Shown here piece by piece: positions 1 through 10,245 of a DNA stretch of 64,000 nt. Both the position numbers and the translations under genes were made by a program. Origin of the DNA: Hyalella azteca (taxonomy: Eukaryota > Arthropoda > Malacostraca > Amphipoda > Hyalellidae). The first letter of the stretch is position 1. Every line of letters starts with the position of its first letter. Location: assembly GCF_000764305.2 (NCBI RefSeq), contig NW_025934691.1:81997-145996 (forward strand), written 5' to 3'. The notes under the pieces are model-generated. The model did not search any database, was not told where the DNA came from, and saw only the letters and a program-made list of their open reading frames with translations.

Positions 1-345
1 GGTGCAGGAGGCCACGTTAGTTGGTGGTGCAGGTGCAGGAGGCCATATTAGTTAGTGGTGCAGGTGCAGGAGGCCACGTTAGTTGGTGGTGCAGGAGCAG
101 GAGGCCACATTAGTTAGTGGTGCAGGTGCAGGAGGCCACGTTAGTTGGTGGTGCAGGTGCAGGAGGCCACATTAGTTGGTGGTGCAGGTGCAGGAGGCCA
201 CATTAGTTGGTGGTGCAGGTGCAGGAGGCCACGTTAGTTGGTGGTGCAGGAGCAGGAGGCCACGTTAGTTAACGGCGCAGGTGGAGGAGGCCACGTTAGT
301 TAACGGCGTGGGTGGGGGGAGCTACGTTAACTGGTGACGGAAGAG
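1..345. repeat. 31-bp minisatellite array at the edge of unit 1
   Basis: About nine to ten head-to-tail copies of a unit of roughly 31 bp, built on GGTGCAGGTGCAGGAGGCC followed by ACRTTAGTTGGT, degrade near 260-345 into GGAGGAGGCC plus ACGTTAGTTAACGGCG variants. The window opens inside the array, so its true length is unknown. The paralogous site at 43,822-43,945 holds only two to three degenerate units, so the array expanded in unit 1. The period is not a multiple of three and no reading frame is kept. Confidence 0.93.
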
Positions 346-1076
346 GCCGCGTGAACCTGTGACGCTGTTATCACTCCATCTGATGCGGCAATTAGTGGCG
401 CTAACAACGCTCCTATCTGTACTATCTCAGCCCTGCCAATCTTCCAGTGAAGTTCGGAGTGGCGTTCACTCTCTCTAATTGTTGTCCCACTCTATGCGTA
501 TTCGCACTCCCGCTAATGGCTTGGTGCACAATCACACTCGAAATTCAGTCACTCTATCACTATAAGTGTGTCACATTTTTGCACTAAATGGAATAATGCT
601 GCTGCACTCACGTATGATCGCACCACCACTTTATGCATGGTCACTGCATTCACGACTCATACTCTTACTTACGTTTAATACTGTACAGCAGCCGATGTAA
701 AATGTACGATTACATTAATTACTGCCAACGCTAAATGACGTGAAGCTTGTATCAATGTTTATTTTATTATATTAAATTTACACCTCACTGTTATGACTTC
801 AGGTGAATGAACAATGATTGTGAAATAATTATCAATAGTTAGTGTGATTATAATTCTTCAGTTGATAATGAAATTGTTGATTAATTCATGTATGTAACTA
901 AAACCTTGTATTTAATTCGTAGATCATGTAATATAAACCCAACGGCAGTGCTTTTGTGGTATCAAAAATATACTAATATAAATTCAAATAAAATTCCGGA
1001 CGTAAATTGATCTTAGTATCCGGCTGATCGCAAATATTTACGTGTAAAATCATAAGTTCAAAATCTATCAGTTCAT
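345..1076. other. Non-coding stretch, paralogous to 43,945-44,655
   Basis: No gene or RNA recognised. Mixed-composition sequence to about 720, then AT-rich. It aligns to A' with scattered substitutions and small indels. Short frames open in A' here (44,029-44,283) are interrupted in this copy, which argues against coding. Confidence 0.7.
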
Positions 1077-1400
1077 CTTCACTGGCTGTTATACCACAAA
1101 TTCACTGAATTTAAAGCAAAGCATTTCTCTAAAGACCAAGCGTCATTGTTGGTAGGTCTTCCAAAAATTGCGGAATGTAAACTGTGTCGTGTGCCGGATC
1201 GTCTGTTCGACACACGATCGTTAGTTCGACAATATTTCTTCGACGTGTCGTGTGCTGGATCTTCACTGGCTGTTATACCTCCAATTCACTGAACTTTAAG
1301 CAAAGCATTTCTCTAAAGACCAAGCGTCATTGTTGGTTGGTCTTCCAAAAATTTCGGAATGTAAACTGTGTCGTGTGCTGGATCGTCAGTTCGACCGCTC
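1077..1400 (+). repeat. 184-bp tandem duplication private to unit 1
   Basis: The segment starting CTTCACTGGCTGTTATACC at 1,077 recurs at 1,261, a period of 184 bp, with a few mismatches. Both copies include the AAGCGTCATTGTTGG stretch and the GTGTCGTGTGC stretch. A' has one copy only (about 44,660-44,780), so this is a local duplication after the units separated. Confidence 0.9.
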
Positions 1401-1733
1401 GCACCCGCTGCCTTGTTTGCATTCGTGCCCGCGTCTTGCCAAGAATTTCGTTTAATTTAGACTCGTGATTGCAGCTCAATGGAAGCTCCACACGCGAACA
1501 TGCATGTGGACTTCGGCGTTCATTTTCAACGAATCCTTTCATGGGTTGCTTTGTGGTGCGACTTCGACGACGCAGTGCAAATGATTGCGACTGTGCAAAC
1601 AGTTCAGGGGAGACACGTGTCCTGTGGTTTAATTGATATGCTGCAGGCATGGGCAGCCCAACCCTTCCTCGAGAATTATTCGACGGGACGAGTTAGGTTG
1701 TTGTGTTTTTATGAGGTGCGGAAAAGTTATTAG
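1350..1733. other. Highly conserved paralogous block with open frames on both strands
   Basis: About 350 bp, nearly identical to 44,745-45,131, inside more diverged flanks. An ATG frame of 84 codons runs 1,479-1,733 on +, and an overlapping open frame runs 1,327-1,650 on -. Both are kept in A'. Between the copies the plus frame differs by about five amino-acid replacements and two silent codons, which is no sign of protein constraint. I do not recognise the peptide. A transcribed RNA exon or regulatory element would fit equally well. Confidence 0.55.
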
Positions 1734-2540
1734 TTATTCGCTTTTTAGGATCTATTGATATCATTATTTATAGATATTTTGTTTATACAATCGCGTGGGC
1801 TGCGTCTGGAGAAAAATATGAATTTTCTAGAAAATTACTTTAACGGTGAAAGCTGTAGGAGGACATATGAATTGTGTGGTGAACTGAAGATTATGAGGTG
1901 CGGAAAAGTTATTAATTGTTCACTTTTTAGGATCTAGTGATCAGAATGTTGCTATATATTTGTTTGTACAATCGCGTGGGCTGCGTCGGGAAAAAATCTG
2001 ACTCTTCTAGAGAATTACTTTAACAGTGAAAGCTGTAGGACATATGAATTGTGTGGTGAACTGAAGATTTGTTGAGCACATCGAGCTCCATTGATTGTTA
2101 TTGAATTGTTCTATTAATTGGCTGTACACAAATAAACATCGATTTGGATGCGTTATTTTTTTTGTTTACAAATTTTAATGCAATTATACCGAAATTATTA
2201 GTTATATCTTGTCCCGTTTAGCGGAGGCTGCTAAAAGGTATAGGTCACTCCCATTACTTAATTATAGCCAGCGTTAAATTGTAGTTTCTGCGAAAAATTT
2301 TCACTCATAAGTGATCATAAAAATCTGAAAACACTTAATAATATTCAAAGTGGTAATTCTATCTCCAGTTTTGGCAAGTATGTTGATCAGGATGCCTATA
2401 TGCAGCACGAGGAAAATTTGAAACTTGATAAAAATATTATTAAATTATTAATGTTATTAAAACTGGACTTCTTGATTAATCCCTTGGACTATGGCCTTGA
2501 GTGTTCCACTGCATGAGTGAGAAAAATATCCCCTTTTCAT
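1734..2540. other. Non-coding stretch with an internal degenerate direct repeat
   Basis: No gene recognised. A degenerate repeat of about 180 bp covers 1,720-1,895 and 1,896-2,070. Each copy carries AAAAGTTATTA, a run resembling CAATCGCGTGGGCTGCGTC and GTGAAAGCTGTAGGA. A' has about one copy (45,110-45,290). The rest is AT-rich. Confidence 0.7.
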
Positions 2541-2615
2541 AATGAGTCTTGCACATGATCTGTCAAGGGGAAGTGAAGGGTTACGAGCTTTCATACAAAA
2601 GAAGTTAGCATCTCA

Positions 2616-2776
2616 CCTAACAGATCCCAGTGAAAATTTACAGACGCGTCAGCTTCTAATTTGGATGACCAGAAGCTGGGGCGACTCTAAATTTTGTTAC
2701 CCAGTGAAAATTTACAGACGCGGCAGCTTCTGATTTGGATTACCAGAAGCTGGGGCGACTCTAAATTTTGTTAGGG
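2616..2776. mobile_element. Fold-back mini-element (CCTAACA family), two tandem copies
   Basis: Outer ends read CCTAACA and TGTTAGG, with inner arms AAAATTTA and TAAATTTT. A central hairpin forms from AGCTTCTGATTTGG and TACCAGAAGCT. The core of about 70 bp occurs twice head to tail, joined near 2,700. The paralogous site in A' (about 45,935) is empty: TCTCAC runs straight into the ACACTTACTCC flank. Related copies lie at 41,806-41,886 and 51,494-51,574. The superfamily is not clear, and no transposase is seen. Confidence 0.7.
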
Positions 2777-2864
2777 ACACTTACTCCATGCTTAATGCAT
2801 TCTACTGACGCCTCGACAGCAAGTGCTTACACTCACTGTAACTGGACATCCTTAGAGCCTGTGC

Positions 2865-2960
2865 TGTGCAGTGAATTGATGTGTGTTGGCTGTGCAGTGA
2901 ATTGATGTGTGTTGGCTGTGCAGTGAATTGATGTGTGTTGGCTGTGCAGTGATATCAACA
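2865..2960. repeat. 29-bp minisatellite, about three copies
   Basis: The repeated unit is GTGTGTTGGCTGTGCAG followed by TGAATTGAT. The paralogous array at 46,020-46,310 is longer and includes units in the opposite orientation. Confidence 0.88.
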
Positions 2961-3009
2961 ACTGCTGAACGTCAAATCGCAACTTTAGATTGAATACTAC
3001 TAAATCAAT

Positions 3010-3041
3010 AAATACTACTAAATCAAGATTTAGTAGTATTT
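3010..3041. other. Perfect 15-bp hairpin private to unit 1
   Basis: Arms AAATACTACTAAATC (3,010-3,024) and GATTTAGTAGTATTT (3,027-3,041) are exact reverse complements with a 2-nt loop. A direct copy of the left arm lies just upstream (about 2,993-3,007). A' has no equivalent. This looks like a local template-switch product. Confidence 0.85.
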
Positions 3042-3840
3042 GTTCAATAACCTAATTTATATTAAGAGCGTAGGAGTGGCACAATCTCAGACATTATATC
3101 ACTATTTACCACCCTCATACAATTTAAATACAATTTCAGCGTTTTCGCATTGCGGACGAAATGAGGCAGATTTCAAAAGCATTTTTAATTATACTCGTCT
3201 AAGGTATAAATTATTTAGATTTATCTACATTAATTATTGATTTGAACACTTGGTGATTTGCATGTTCAGTGTAAACGTGACTATAGTCAAGATCATTAGA
3301 TTATTGCACAGACCTAATACGATTTTCCCAATGCCTCATTATCAATCTTTCCCTGGAGAGCTGATCCATTTAAAATATTTTTCGAAAAAATCCCGAGGGC
3401 AATGATACTGAATAATCAACTATGAAATGAAGACTGATGATAACCGTCTCAAATGATCTGACAATTCCAAGTGGTGAAGAATTCTCTGTATTTCTTCGTT
3501 ATGAAGTTTTCACTTCATGGCTTTCTTGGTATTGTACATGCATTGGTATGGCTTGTGAGGTTGTCTATCCTTCGTACATTAATGTACATTAATAACTTCA
3601 TCTTATATCCATAAGTAGATCAACATGTTGACAGCAGTGCCCATGCTTACATCTAAGAAAGTTTTCATCATTGATGAACTTGCCATTGATTTCACTGATT
3701 TAGCGTACTGCTGAAGCTCTGCCCAGTCTTCTCTTGGTTAAGGGCAAAATGAATTTTGGAGTTGGCCGTTCAACCCCCTATCATTGGCCTGCCTTGATTC
3801 TCTCACAATTTACAACAAGGGATAAAGCAGTAAACTGTTA
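3042..3840. other. Non-coding AT-rich stretch
   Basis: No gene, RNA or element recognised. It aligns with A' about 46,340-47,270. A 34-bp motif around 3,590-3,630 (ATCAACATGTTG plus TTATATCCATAAGTAG) is roughly single-copy here and expanded in A'. Confidence 0.7.
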
Positions 3841-4027
3841 ATAGGTGCACTCGGCTGCAGCTAGCTGGAGAGCAGTTCGCTGTCCTCGCTTAAGGAGGTG
3901 TTGTCGATAGTGCAAGTGATAACATTAATATCCAAAGGTCAGCCCCGGTGCTCAACATATCGAACGAGCCACAACATAGAACATGGCCCATTCTACTGGA
4001 GCATGGAAATAAAATAATCAAGTTTAC
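3841..4027. other. Conserved non-coding block, near-identical to 47,273-47,461
   Basis: About 187 bp with very few differences between A and A', next to strongly diverged sequence. It contains GCAGCTAGCTGGAGAGCAG and GGAGGTGTTGTCGATAGTG. Short frames on the minus strand are not kept intact in A'. Possible enhancer or structured RNA segment; function unknown. Confidence 0.55.
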
Positions 4028-4615
4028 GGAGAAAACACAAATATCAACAATAAGGTTGTAGGAGATGATTGGTATAGAAATAGCTATTATTGTGGGATTT
4101 ATGATGCTTATTAAGTTTATGTTCCACATCAGCACAATTCGCAAATTTTAATTTGTCAGCCTGGACGATGGATAAGGTTAATATAGAATTATATATGTCC
4201 TGACAAGTGCTCTTAATTAGGTTGATCAATTCCACGAGGTAAACAATATTTGAAAATATCGGTTAGAATTTCATACTTGAAGACAAGCCACTGAATATTA
4301 TGCAGCGATTTCCAAATGGTACGACAAGCACTCCGACCATCAGCGAGTCTGGCTGATGTAGCTTTTTCGTCCGGAACATTTTCATTGCTGATAAAATAGC
4401 TGAAGAAAGTTTATTCGCACCTATACTTCGTAAAATAATGGTCCAGGGCCTACTAGTTCAATTTTTATTACGGTGGTAAATTGGAAGCAAAAATCCTTTT
4501 CGAAGCTCAAACAATCGATTCACCTGGAAATTTAGTCGTGTGATGTACACCAGATTATAGTGAGCATCAATTCGGATTCTATAAGAATTTGTTTATAAAA
4601 AAATTATGTTCATAA

Positions 4616-5168
4616 AATTGTAGGAAAAGGATTTCTCCAAAGAGGATCAGAAACTGACATCCAGGCGTATGAACTTCAGTAGGAGAATTCAGTTCTAAAA
4701 GTTCAGCTAACCTTCGGAATTACTGAAATTGTTACTGAATGACTATTTTCCCAAATTTTACCTACTCTTCGTCGCAATGAAGGTAAATGATGGAGCCACA
4801 AATTCCGTATCTAAAAGTCGCAATCAAAAACAATCTGATAATTTGAAGAGACGCAACGATGGCGCAAAAACACTCAATAACTTCGCGCCGTGCATTGCGA
4901 CGTTGCGTCTGACAAGCAAAGTTGCTTGCGACGTTCAAAGTTGACTGTGCTTTTACGTCGCAATTTACATGTACTTCAGTCGCCCAAGAAAATTCATAAC
5001 AAACAGTCGAATGGTGATTGGCAACTTCTTGGAGCTGTTCCTTGAAATCACAAGCCAAAATGCACAGACTCTTCCACACATAATGGCTAAAATATTAGCT
5101 TATTTTTGGCTTACAATTGCGGGTCTACATGAGAACTGATTATGCAGTTTCTCAGTTTCTCAAATGGG
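4616..5168. other. 553-bp segment present in A and absent from A'
   Basis: A' runs directly from TATGTTCATAA to CCAATGATTAATTAAT (about 48,052-48,058), while A has 553 bp between those points. The middle is rich in TCGCAA/TTGCGA motifs that fold back: AGACGCAACG near 4,849 pairs with CGTTGCGTCT near 4,904, and GGCGC pairs with GCGCC between them. Insertion in A and deletion in A' are both possible. No terminal inverted repeat or target duplication is obvious. Overlapping small frames on both strands look incidental. Confidence 0.7.
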
Positions 5169-5415
5169 CCAATGTTTAATTAATACGGTACTAAGCATGA
5201 ATTATTTATGTAAAAAATATATCCTCCTTTGCATTAGGTATTTCTACGAAGCAATAAAACAATTGAGAAATCACCGCGCTTACGAATTTGTATGCATAAT
5301 GTTAATACTATTATATGAAATTTAAATTGACGAATTCTCTGGCCATTAACCGCCCGTGTTGAAACAAGTTTATATGAATGCATGCATGTTTCAGTGCGGT
5401 AAAGCAAGGCTTGCT

Positions 5416-5450
5416 TATATAGTGGTGGCGTGCGCGTACGATTTTCAATT
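5416..5450 (+). promoter_or_regulatory. Candidate core promoter: TATATAG plus initiator-like TCAATT
   Basis: TATATAG lies at 5,416-5,422 and TCAATT at 5,445-5,450, putting the TATA box near -31 relative to the putative +1 A at 5,447. The paralogue keeps both elements (TATATAA at 48,251, TCAATT at 48,281) with spacing changed by one base. The GGTGGCGTGCGCG stretch between them is identical in both copies. A conserved open frame begins about 215 bp downstream (5,661). The evidence is motif content and conservation only. Confidence 0.4.
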
Positions 5451-5660
5451 TCTTAGCGTGGTTTACGCCAAGTTCATCCGAAATAGTCGTTAGCTGCGAG
5501 ATTCCTGACAAGCAAAGTGCTAGGCTCGAAGCAGAATAGAGTTTGTTGGAGAGCTGCACGTAATGAAGAGACGCCTTGAAGAGCTTTGACTTGACGTGGC
5601 CTCTAATGACACGACAGTGACACGGTCACCGCTCATATATTAGCTCCAAACGCTTCAACG

Positions 5661-5879
5661 ATGCTTCGTAACCATGCGAATTTATTTCCGCAAGAAACCC
5701 GACCATTGAACTTGAAGAACATGACTTCGAAACGCCAGTTGCACTCGGAACTCGTTCCAAACTTGAGCCATGTTTGGGTAGATTGGGCTGTAAACTTTTA
5801 CGGTGCTTGTGAAGTCATTACTGTGACATCGTCAGACCAAGTAAAGCCATTATTGTTCTTGATAAGCAAGCTGCCCTAA
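5661..5879 (+). CDS. Conserved small open frame, 72 codons, unknown; coding status doubtful
   Basis: An ATG-initiated frame is intact in both paralogues (48,513-48,731), ending TAA here and TAG there, with no indel. The protein matches no family I know and has no signal peptide. The C-terminal third is mildly hydrophobic. The copies differ by five amino-acid replacements, clustered in the N-terminal half, and one silent codon, which is not the pattern of a constrained protein. The DNA block is still much better conserved than its flanks. It lies downstream of a conserved TATA/initiator pair, so it may be part of a non-coding transcript. Confidence 0.25.
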   Translation: MLRNHANLFPQETRPLNLKNMTSKRQLHSELVPNLSHVWVDWAVNFYGACEVITVTSSDQVKPLLFLISKLP

Positions 5880-6949
5880 GTTCCAATTCTAACGGCAAAA
5901 ATAAGTTTTACTTGTATTTTCTTCAATTTTGTGTGCAATGTTATAATTTTAACATTTTGTGAGCTAGACTTTATTCAGGAGAAGCTGCACTGCCTTTGCA
6001 ATACGATATTTTGATTAAGATCATCTTTCGCATGGCTAAATTTGGTGGTAACAAACATCGCGCATTCGAAATAATTTTCTGGCCACTTTTGGCGTTAGAT
6101 CGTCTCGAACTTGCGCAAAACGTAAACATTGGTTAGGTTTAAAGGCCATATCGTGCATCATTCTCTTTTGAATGACCGGAATAGAGTTAAGATCAAACTA
6201 ACATATTAGGAAGTGAATGAAAATCAAACGACATTGTCCTCATTTCTTCCTGGCCTGAAGTTGATGTTGACCTGTTCACATTGACAGGTTCTTCTGCTCA
6301 GGACATTTAGTAGGAATTGTGGCTGAGCTCAGGACAATAAGAAGCCATAAGTTTTTCAGGGTTATTGCTTATAGCAGCCATGCGACTCGTCTCTTGTTGC
6401 TTGCATTTCAATAGCTCCTGAATAAGTTGTACGACGACAAAATTATAATTCAATTCGACTGCCGGCCGAACGTCCTGCATTGTGTTGATGACTACAGGGC
6501 TTAACTTCTTGCTTTAAATTATTTGATTGACGTATAATAATATATGTTTAGACGTATAATACATTGCCGACATCGTGAGTAACGATTTCCCGTGCCTCCT
6601 CACTGGTTGATCGATTGAGAATAATTGCGATTGAGAAATGCGTATTGTGGTCTTTATAATTACATTGCAATTTTGATTGAAATTCTTTCGTGAGATTAGA
6701 AGGAAAATTTAGCCAAGAGCATAACTTTTGAGACTTGACTCAAAAAAAAAAAAAAAAAAAAAATCAGGAGCAATCGCAGTTTCGTATACTTCCTTAAAAA
6801 GAGGCATTGAAGTTGTTGTCTAGATGAATAATTGAATTTAGAAATTGCATCGTTTCATTTGCTTAATCCCAACAAAATATCTCAAGATGAATTATCCCTG
6901 CCCCCAAGCTATCTCTTTCCAAAGCAAGACGAATGTAATCCCCTTTCTT
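5880..6949. other. Non-coding stretch with an expanded A-tract
   Basis: No gene recognised. It aligns with A' 48,732-49,790. A run of about 22 A at 6,741-6,763 is expanded here: A' at about 49,620 has only interrupted A-rich sequence. Short minus-strand frames open in A' (49,100-49,481) are not open in A. Confidence 0.7.
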
Positions 6950-7200
6950 AAGTTGGCCCCATCTCTTCAATACGTGCTGCTCGCTTTAACCATCTTCTAT
7001 AGGAAGCAATGAGCTGCAAATGCGTGGCATTTATTACCCGAGGGAAGGATCTTGCTGAGCCATCCTACAAAGGAAGCAGCAGATTACGCTTCTCGCCTTG
7101 CAGCGCCTGAGCGCGAAGCAAATCCCGGCGGCGCTGAGGTCTCGCTGGATCATCTCGAGCTCCCAACCAGCGAACTCTGATGGAAATAGCGTACGAAACT
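6950..7200. other. Conserved non-coding block, near-identical to 49,800-50,045
   Basis: About 99% identical between units 1 and 3, including CGTGCTGCTCGCTTTAACC and GCGCCTGAGCGCGAAGC. The junction of D' with B' (40,121/40,122) falls inside this block, at the base corresponding to about 7,106. No intact shared frame. Confidence 0.55.
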
Positions 7201-8638
7201 CTCCTCAACTTCTACGTACTTCAATCAAATTTTCAGGGTTATAATAAATGCAGCACCTAAATCCGACTTATAAGTAAAAAATTACTTCAGAACTTCGAGA
7301 CCTTGAGGGATTCTTATAAAAAGTTCGTGACACCAAAACCCTTTCTGAGAATTTCGCAATTTTTATGAGGCTTAGCGACTGGCAGTCGAAAAACTGAAGG
7401 AGATTACCAGAACGTTTGCACGCAATTTACTGGCTGCTAATAAATGCGTGGGTGTGTATATGTGTTCTGAAAGGAGCGCATGAAACCGTAAGATATTGCG
7501 TTGCTTCAGTAAACTGCAGTCACCGATATGGCAGTGCCATCGGTATGTGGCAGTATCAAGGGCTACAGACCGCCGAGATTGGTCGGTCTCTTTGGCACAA
7601 ACCTTTTGGGTGACAAACTTTAAATTGTCCATTTTAGCAACATAAAGATTCTCAAGCATCGGCATCTGACTGCATAACAGCAATCGTACTTAAAAGTCAG
7701 AACGAAATAGCGAGATTGATTGAGCAGCCTTGGCAGGAGGCCCGTAGTGTAATTGAACAAATTTGCTTTGAACAAAGAGCTTCGAAGCAGAAAAATAACA
7801 TTCTTTGATTGATGACGTGATGCGTATCGATATTAGGAGTCTGTTAAGCAATGAATGGAGTCTGTTGGCCAAGTAATTTTATACGTTTTCTATGAGACGA
7901 CACCGTTTCTATACGTTGATTTAAAACTATCCATGAGCTGTAGTTAGCATGTGGATGTGTTGCAAGTTTTACCTCTGCATTAGCATGCCAATTCCCAGAC
8001 ATGACGATCGCCACTAATGCAAACGACCAGCCAAATTGTAGCAAAGACGTACTGCTGTTCCTTTACAGTTTGTTTTTGCAGCAGTGAACCGAGACTGAAA
8101 TGTTCCTCCACTCAAATAACGAGAGTAACCAAATTCTAAGATATTCATGCCTTGGGCAGGCTGAAAGGTTCTTGGGTGATTTGAGTGAACTTTGAATTGT
8201 ACTACTCAGCTGATATGGCAAATTGGAGTACATGCTAAAATATATTTTTTTTTTCATTTTAATTGCGTGTTTTATAATCCAATAGGTATTGCATAATTTT
8301 TCAGCAAGTCTGTAATTGCTGTTTCAAGAAGGTTGGGGAAGTTGAAAGTATTCACCATATAATGAATCCAACATCCAAGAAACCAGCCTTTTATTGGAAA
8401 AAAAATACTTGCACAAGACTCAACTGCCTGAAACCATTGTCAAGAAAACGTGAGCAGTGTACCCAATATATTCTTTGCACGCATCTAACATCGAAATATT
8501 AATATACAAATTACTGAATATTGTTCAAATGAGATCAAACAGCAAGAAAAAAAAAATAAATCAATCGAAAATTTAAATTTAGATCTCGGACGTAGGCAAG
8601 CGACCCTTGGTTGGTCCAGCCTCCCTTCAGCACTCCAG
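7201..8638. other. Non-coding B sequence
   Basis: No gene or RNA recognised. Small frames on both strands (for example 7,372-7,683 minus) have no intact equivalents in B' or B'' and look incidental. Confidence 0.65.
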
Positions 8639-8780
8639 GGGCCATATTTTCATAACTCGCTAAGTGAACGTAAGTACTTACGCTCTATTTTCTTGTCTAT
8701 GATTGGTGGATTTTGCTTGAAAGGCCGTCAATGATTGGCTGATGAACTTACGATCTCTTAACTTTTTTGAAAGTATGGGC
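8639..8780 (+). mobile_element. MITE family 1, copy 1 (about 142 bp)
   Basis: It starts GGGCCATATTTTC and ends GAAAGTATGGGC, so it has terminal inverted repeats. It contains the 14-bp palindrome CGTAAGTACTTACG. B' (about 41,750) and B'' (about 51,432) are empty at this site. CAG flanks the left end; the right flank reads CAA or TCA, so the target duplication is degraded here. No coding capacity. Confidence 0.85.
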
Positions 8781-8929
8781 TCAAGGTCGTGTCGGGGCCG
8801 CCGTAAGCAGACTCGTCTTGCTTCAATTGGTAAATATCAGCGCGCTATAGGAGGCCAGCATGTGTCTTGCATTTGAAAGGAACTTTTATTGTCTTTTATA
8901 TTTACAAATTATGGATGCTTCATTAGCGG

Positions 8930-9060
8930 CAGATTGGAGTTGGTGTGTTCTATACAAATGTCATCAAGGTATGTTCTATACAAATATAAAAATATCATCA
9001 TACAGTATGTTCTATACAAATATCATCAAATATCATGTACAGAACAAATGTTATGCAAGC
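8930..9060. repeat. Degenerate tandem repeat around TATGTTCTATACAAATAT
   Basis: Three imperfect copies, each with GTTCTATACAAAT and a following ATCATCA. B' (about 41,970-42,010) and B'' have about one copy. This is a local expansion in unit 1. Confidence 0.75.
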
Positions 9061-9364
9061 AATCATTGATGATGATATTGATGACCGTATCATCATGTCC
9101 ATTGAAACGACACGATGAGCCATTAAAGTCATTGATTCATGGAATAGTAATGAGCATATGAATACGTTCACTTTTTCACGATAAATGTTCACTTGAAACC
9201 GGAATTGTTAGTTTATTTCGAGTTCTAGTTTCTGTAGCAGTTGATAGTATAGCTCAAGCGTAAATTGACCTAATACTATTTCACTAAGAAGCTTGTAACA
9301 CAAAGTCGCCATGGCAGTAGAACTTGTTGCGCACGGGTCATTCATAATGCTGCTCGACTGCTGC

Positions 9365-9700
9365 ATGATCCTTTGATGGCTACTTTATTCGTATTTTACA
9401 TCTGCTGCAGGAGCTTTTGATGACTGCTGCATGGCCGTTTTCTGGCTGCTGCTTGGCCGTTTTATGGCTGCTGCATGACCGTTTTATGGCTGATACATGA
9501 TGTTTTGATGGCCACAGCAGGGCCGTTTTCTGGCTGCTGCATGATGTTTTGATGGCCGCAGTAGGGCCGTTTTATGACTGCTGTATGTTGCAGTATGGCT
9601 ACTGCATGGCCGTTTGTGGCTGCTACACGATGTATTGAAGGCTCTTTCGGCTGCTACATAGTTATGCTTCGATGACTACTGTATGGCTGTTGCATGGCTG
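9365..9700. repeat. Decayed minisatellite rich in TATGGC and GCTGCATGG
   Basis: Irregular units of about 20-45 bp carry GCTGCTGCATG, GCCGTTTTATGGC and TGTTTTGATGGCC. The pentamer ATGGC occurs about ten times on the plus strand in 340 bp. Its reverse complement GCCAT is the core of YY1/Pho-type sites, and TTTATGGC resembles posterior-Hox or Cdx sites. Related arrays with different copy numbers lie at 42,300-42,560 and 51,950-52,290. Simplest reading is a satellite; a binding-site array is only inferred. Confidence 0.75.
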
Positions 9701-9845
9701 GGGCCATACTTTCAAAACTCGCTAAGTGAACGTAAGTACTTAAGCACTATTTTCTTGTCTATGATTGGTCTATTTTGCTTGAAAGACCGTCAATGATTGG
9801 CTGATGAACTTACGATCTCTTAACTTTTTTTTGAAAGTATAGGCC
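9701..9845 (+). mobile_element. MITE family 1, copy 2, with CTG target duplication
   Basis: The 145-bp element begins GGGCCATACTTTC and ends GAAAGTATAGGCC. CTG lies on both sides (9,698-9,700 and 9,846-9,848). The empty site in B' (about 42,553-42,560) reads GGCTGATCAATATTCC with a single CTG, which fixes the insertion exactly. B'' is empty as well. A 3-bp CWG duplication with terminal inverted repeats suggests the PIF/Harbinger-like group; the superfamily is inferred. Confidence 0.92.
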
Positions 9846-9847
9846 CT

Positions 9848-10042
9848 GATCAATATTCCAGGAAGGCACTGAAGATCACTCAGGAGCGTCGGCAAACAAC
9901 TTCACTGAAGCCACAATGCCACACACTCTGGCGATATTATGCATGTCTCACCTGCTTTTGTTAGCATCTAATTCTCACACATCTTCCATTATTCATTAGG
10001 TGATTGAAGAGCTTTACTTGGGGGCTTTTGATCAGGTACTTT
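9848..10042. other. Three-way conserved non-coding block
   Basis: About 195 bp with only one or two differences between B and B' (42,557-42,751) and a handful in B'' (52,284-52,478). Neighbouring sequence is strongly diverged. A 27-codon ATG frame here loses its ATG in B'' (GTG), so it is not a conserved peptide. Candidate regulatory element or RNA exon. Confidence 0.6.
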
Positions 10043-10059
10043 CTAGCCCGAAGCTAGTA

Positions 10060-10245
10060 CATATCAGCACAATAGAACAGGCGTTTGATTAATTGATTGT
10101 TCTGATTGTACATATCAGCACAATAGAAAAGGCGTTTGATTAATTGATTGTTCTGACTGTAGATATCAGCACAATAGAACAGATGTTTGATTAATTGATT
10201 GTTCTGATTGTAGATATCAGCACAATAGAATAGTCGTTTGATTAA
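10060..10245. repeat. 52-bp tandem repeat, about four copies
   Basis: The unit contains TATCAGCACAATAGAA and GTTTGATTAATTGATTG and repeats about every 52 bp. B' (about 42,765-42,805) and B'' (about 52,500-52,545) have a single copy. Confidence 0.92.

Larger units (their letters stand above)
280..7105 (+). repeat. Segmental duplication block A (unit 1), paralogue of 43,822-49,975
   Basis: Collinear with A' over the whole length. Anchors include 361/43,944, 1,479/44,877, 3,889/47,323, 5,661/48,513 and 6,950/49,800. Identity is patchy: near-identical blocks at 1,350-1,700, 3,841-4,027, 5,661-5,880 and 6,950-7,150 are separated by diverged, indel-rich AT-rich DNA. Unit-1-specific changes are a tandem duplication near 1,077-1,400, a fold-back element at 2,616-2,776 and an extra 553 bp at 4,616-5,168. 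No recognisable protein-coding gene is present. Confidence 0.95.

Noticed and set aside
1..345. CRISPR-like array of short repeats
   Set aside because: Units are contiguous with no unique spacers; it is a eukaryotic minisatellite.
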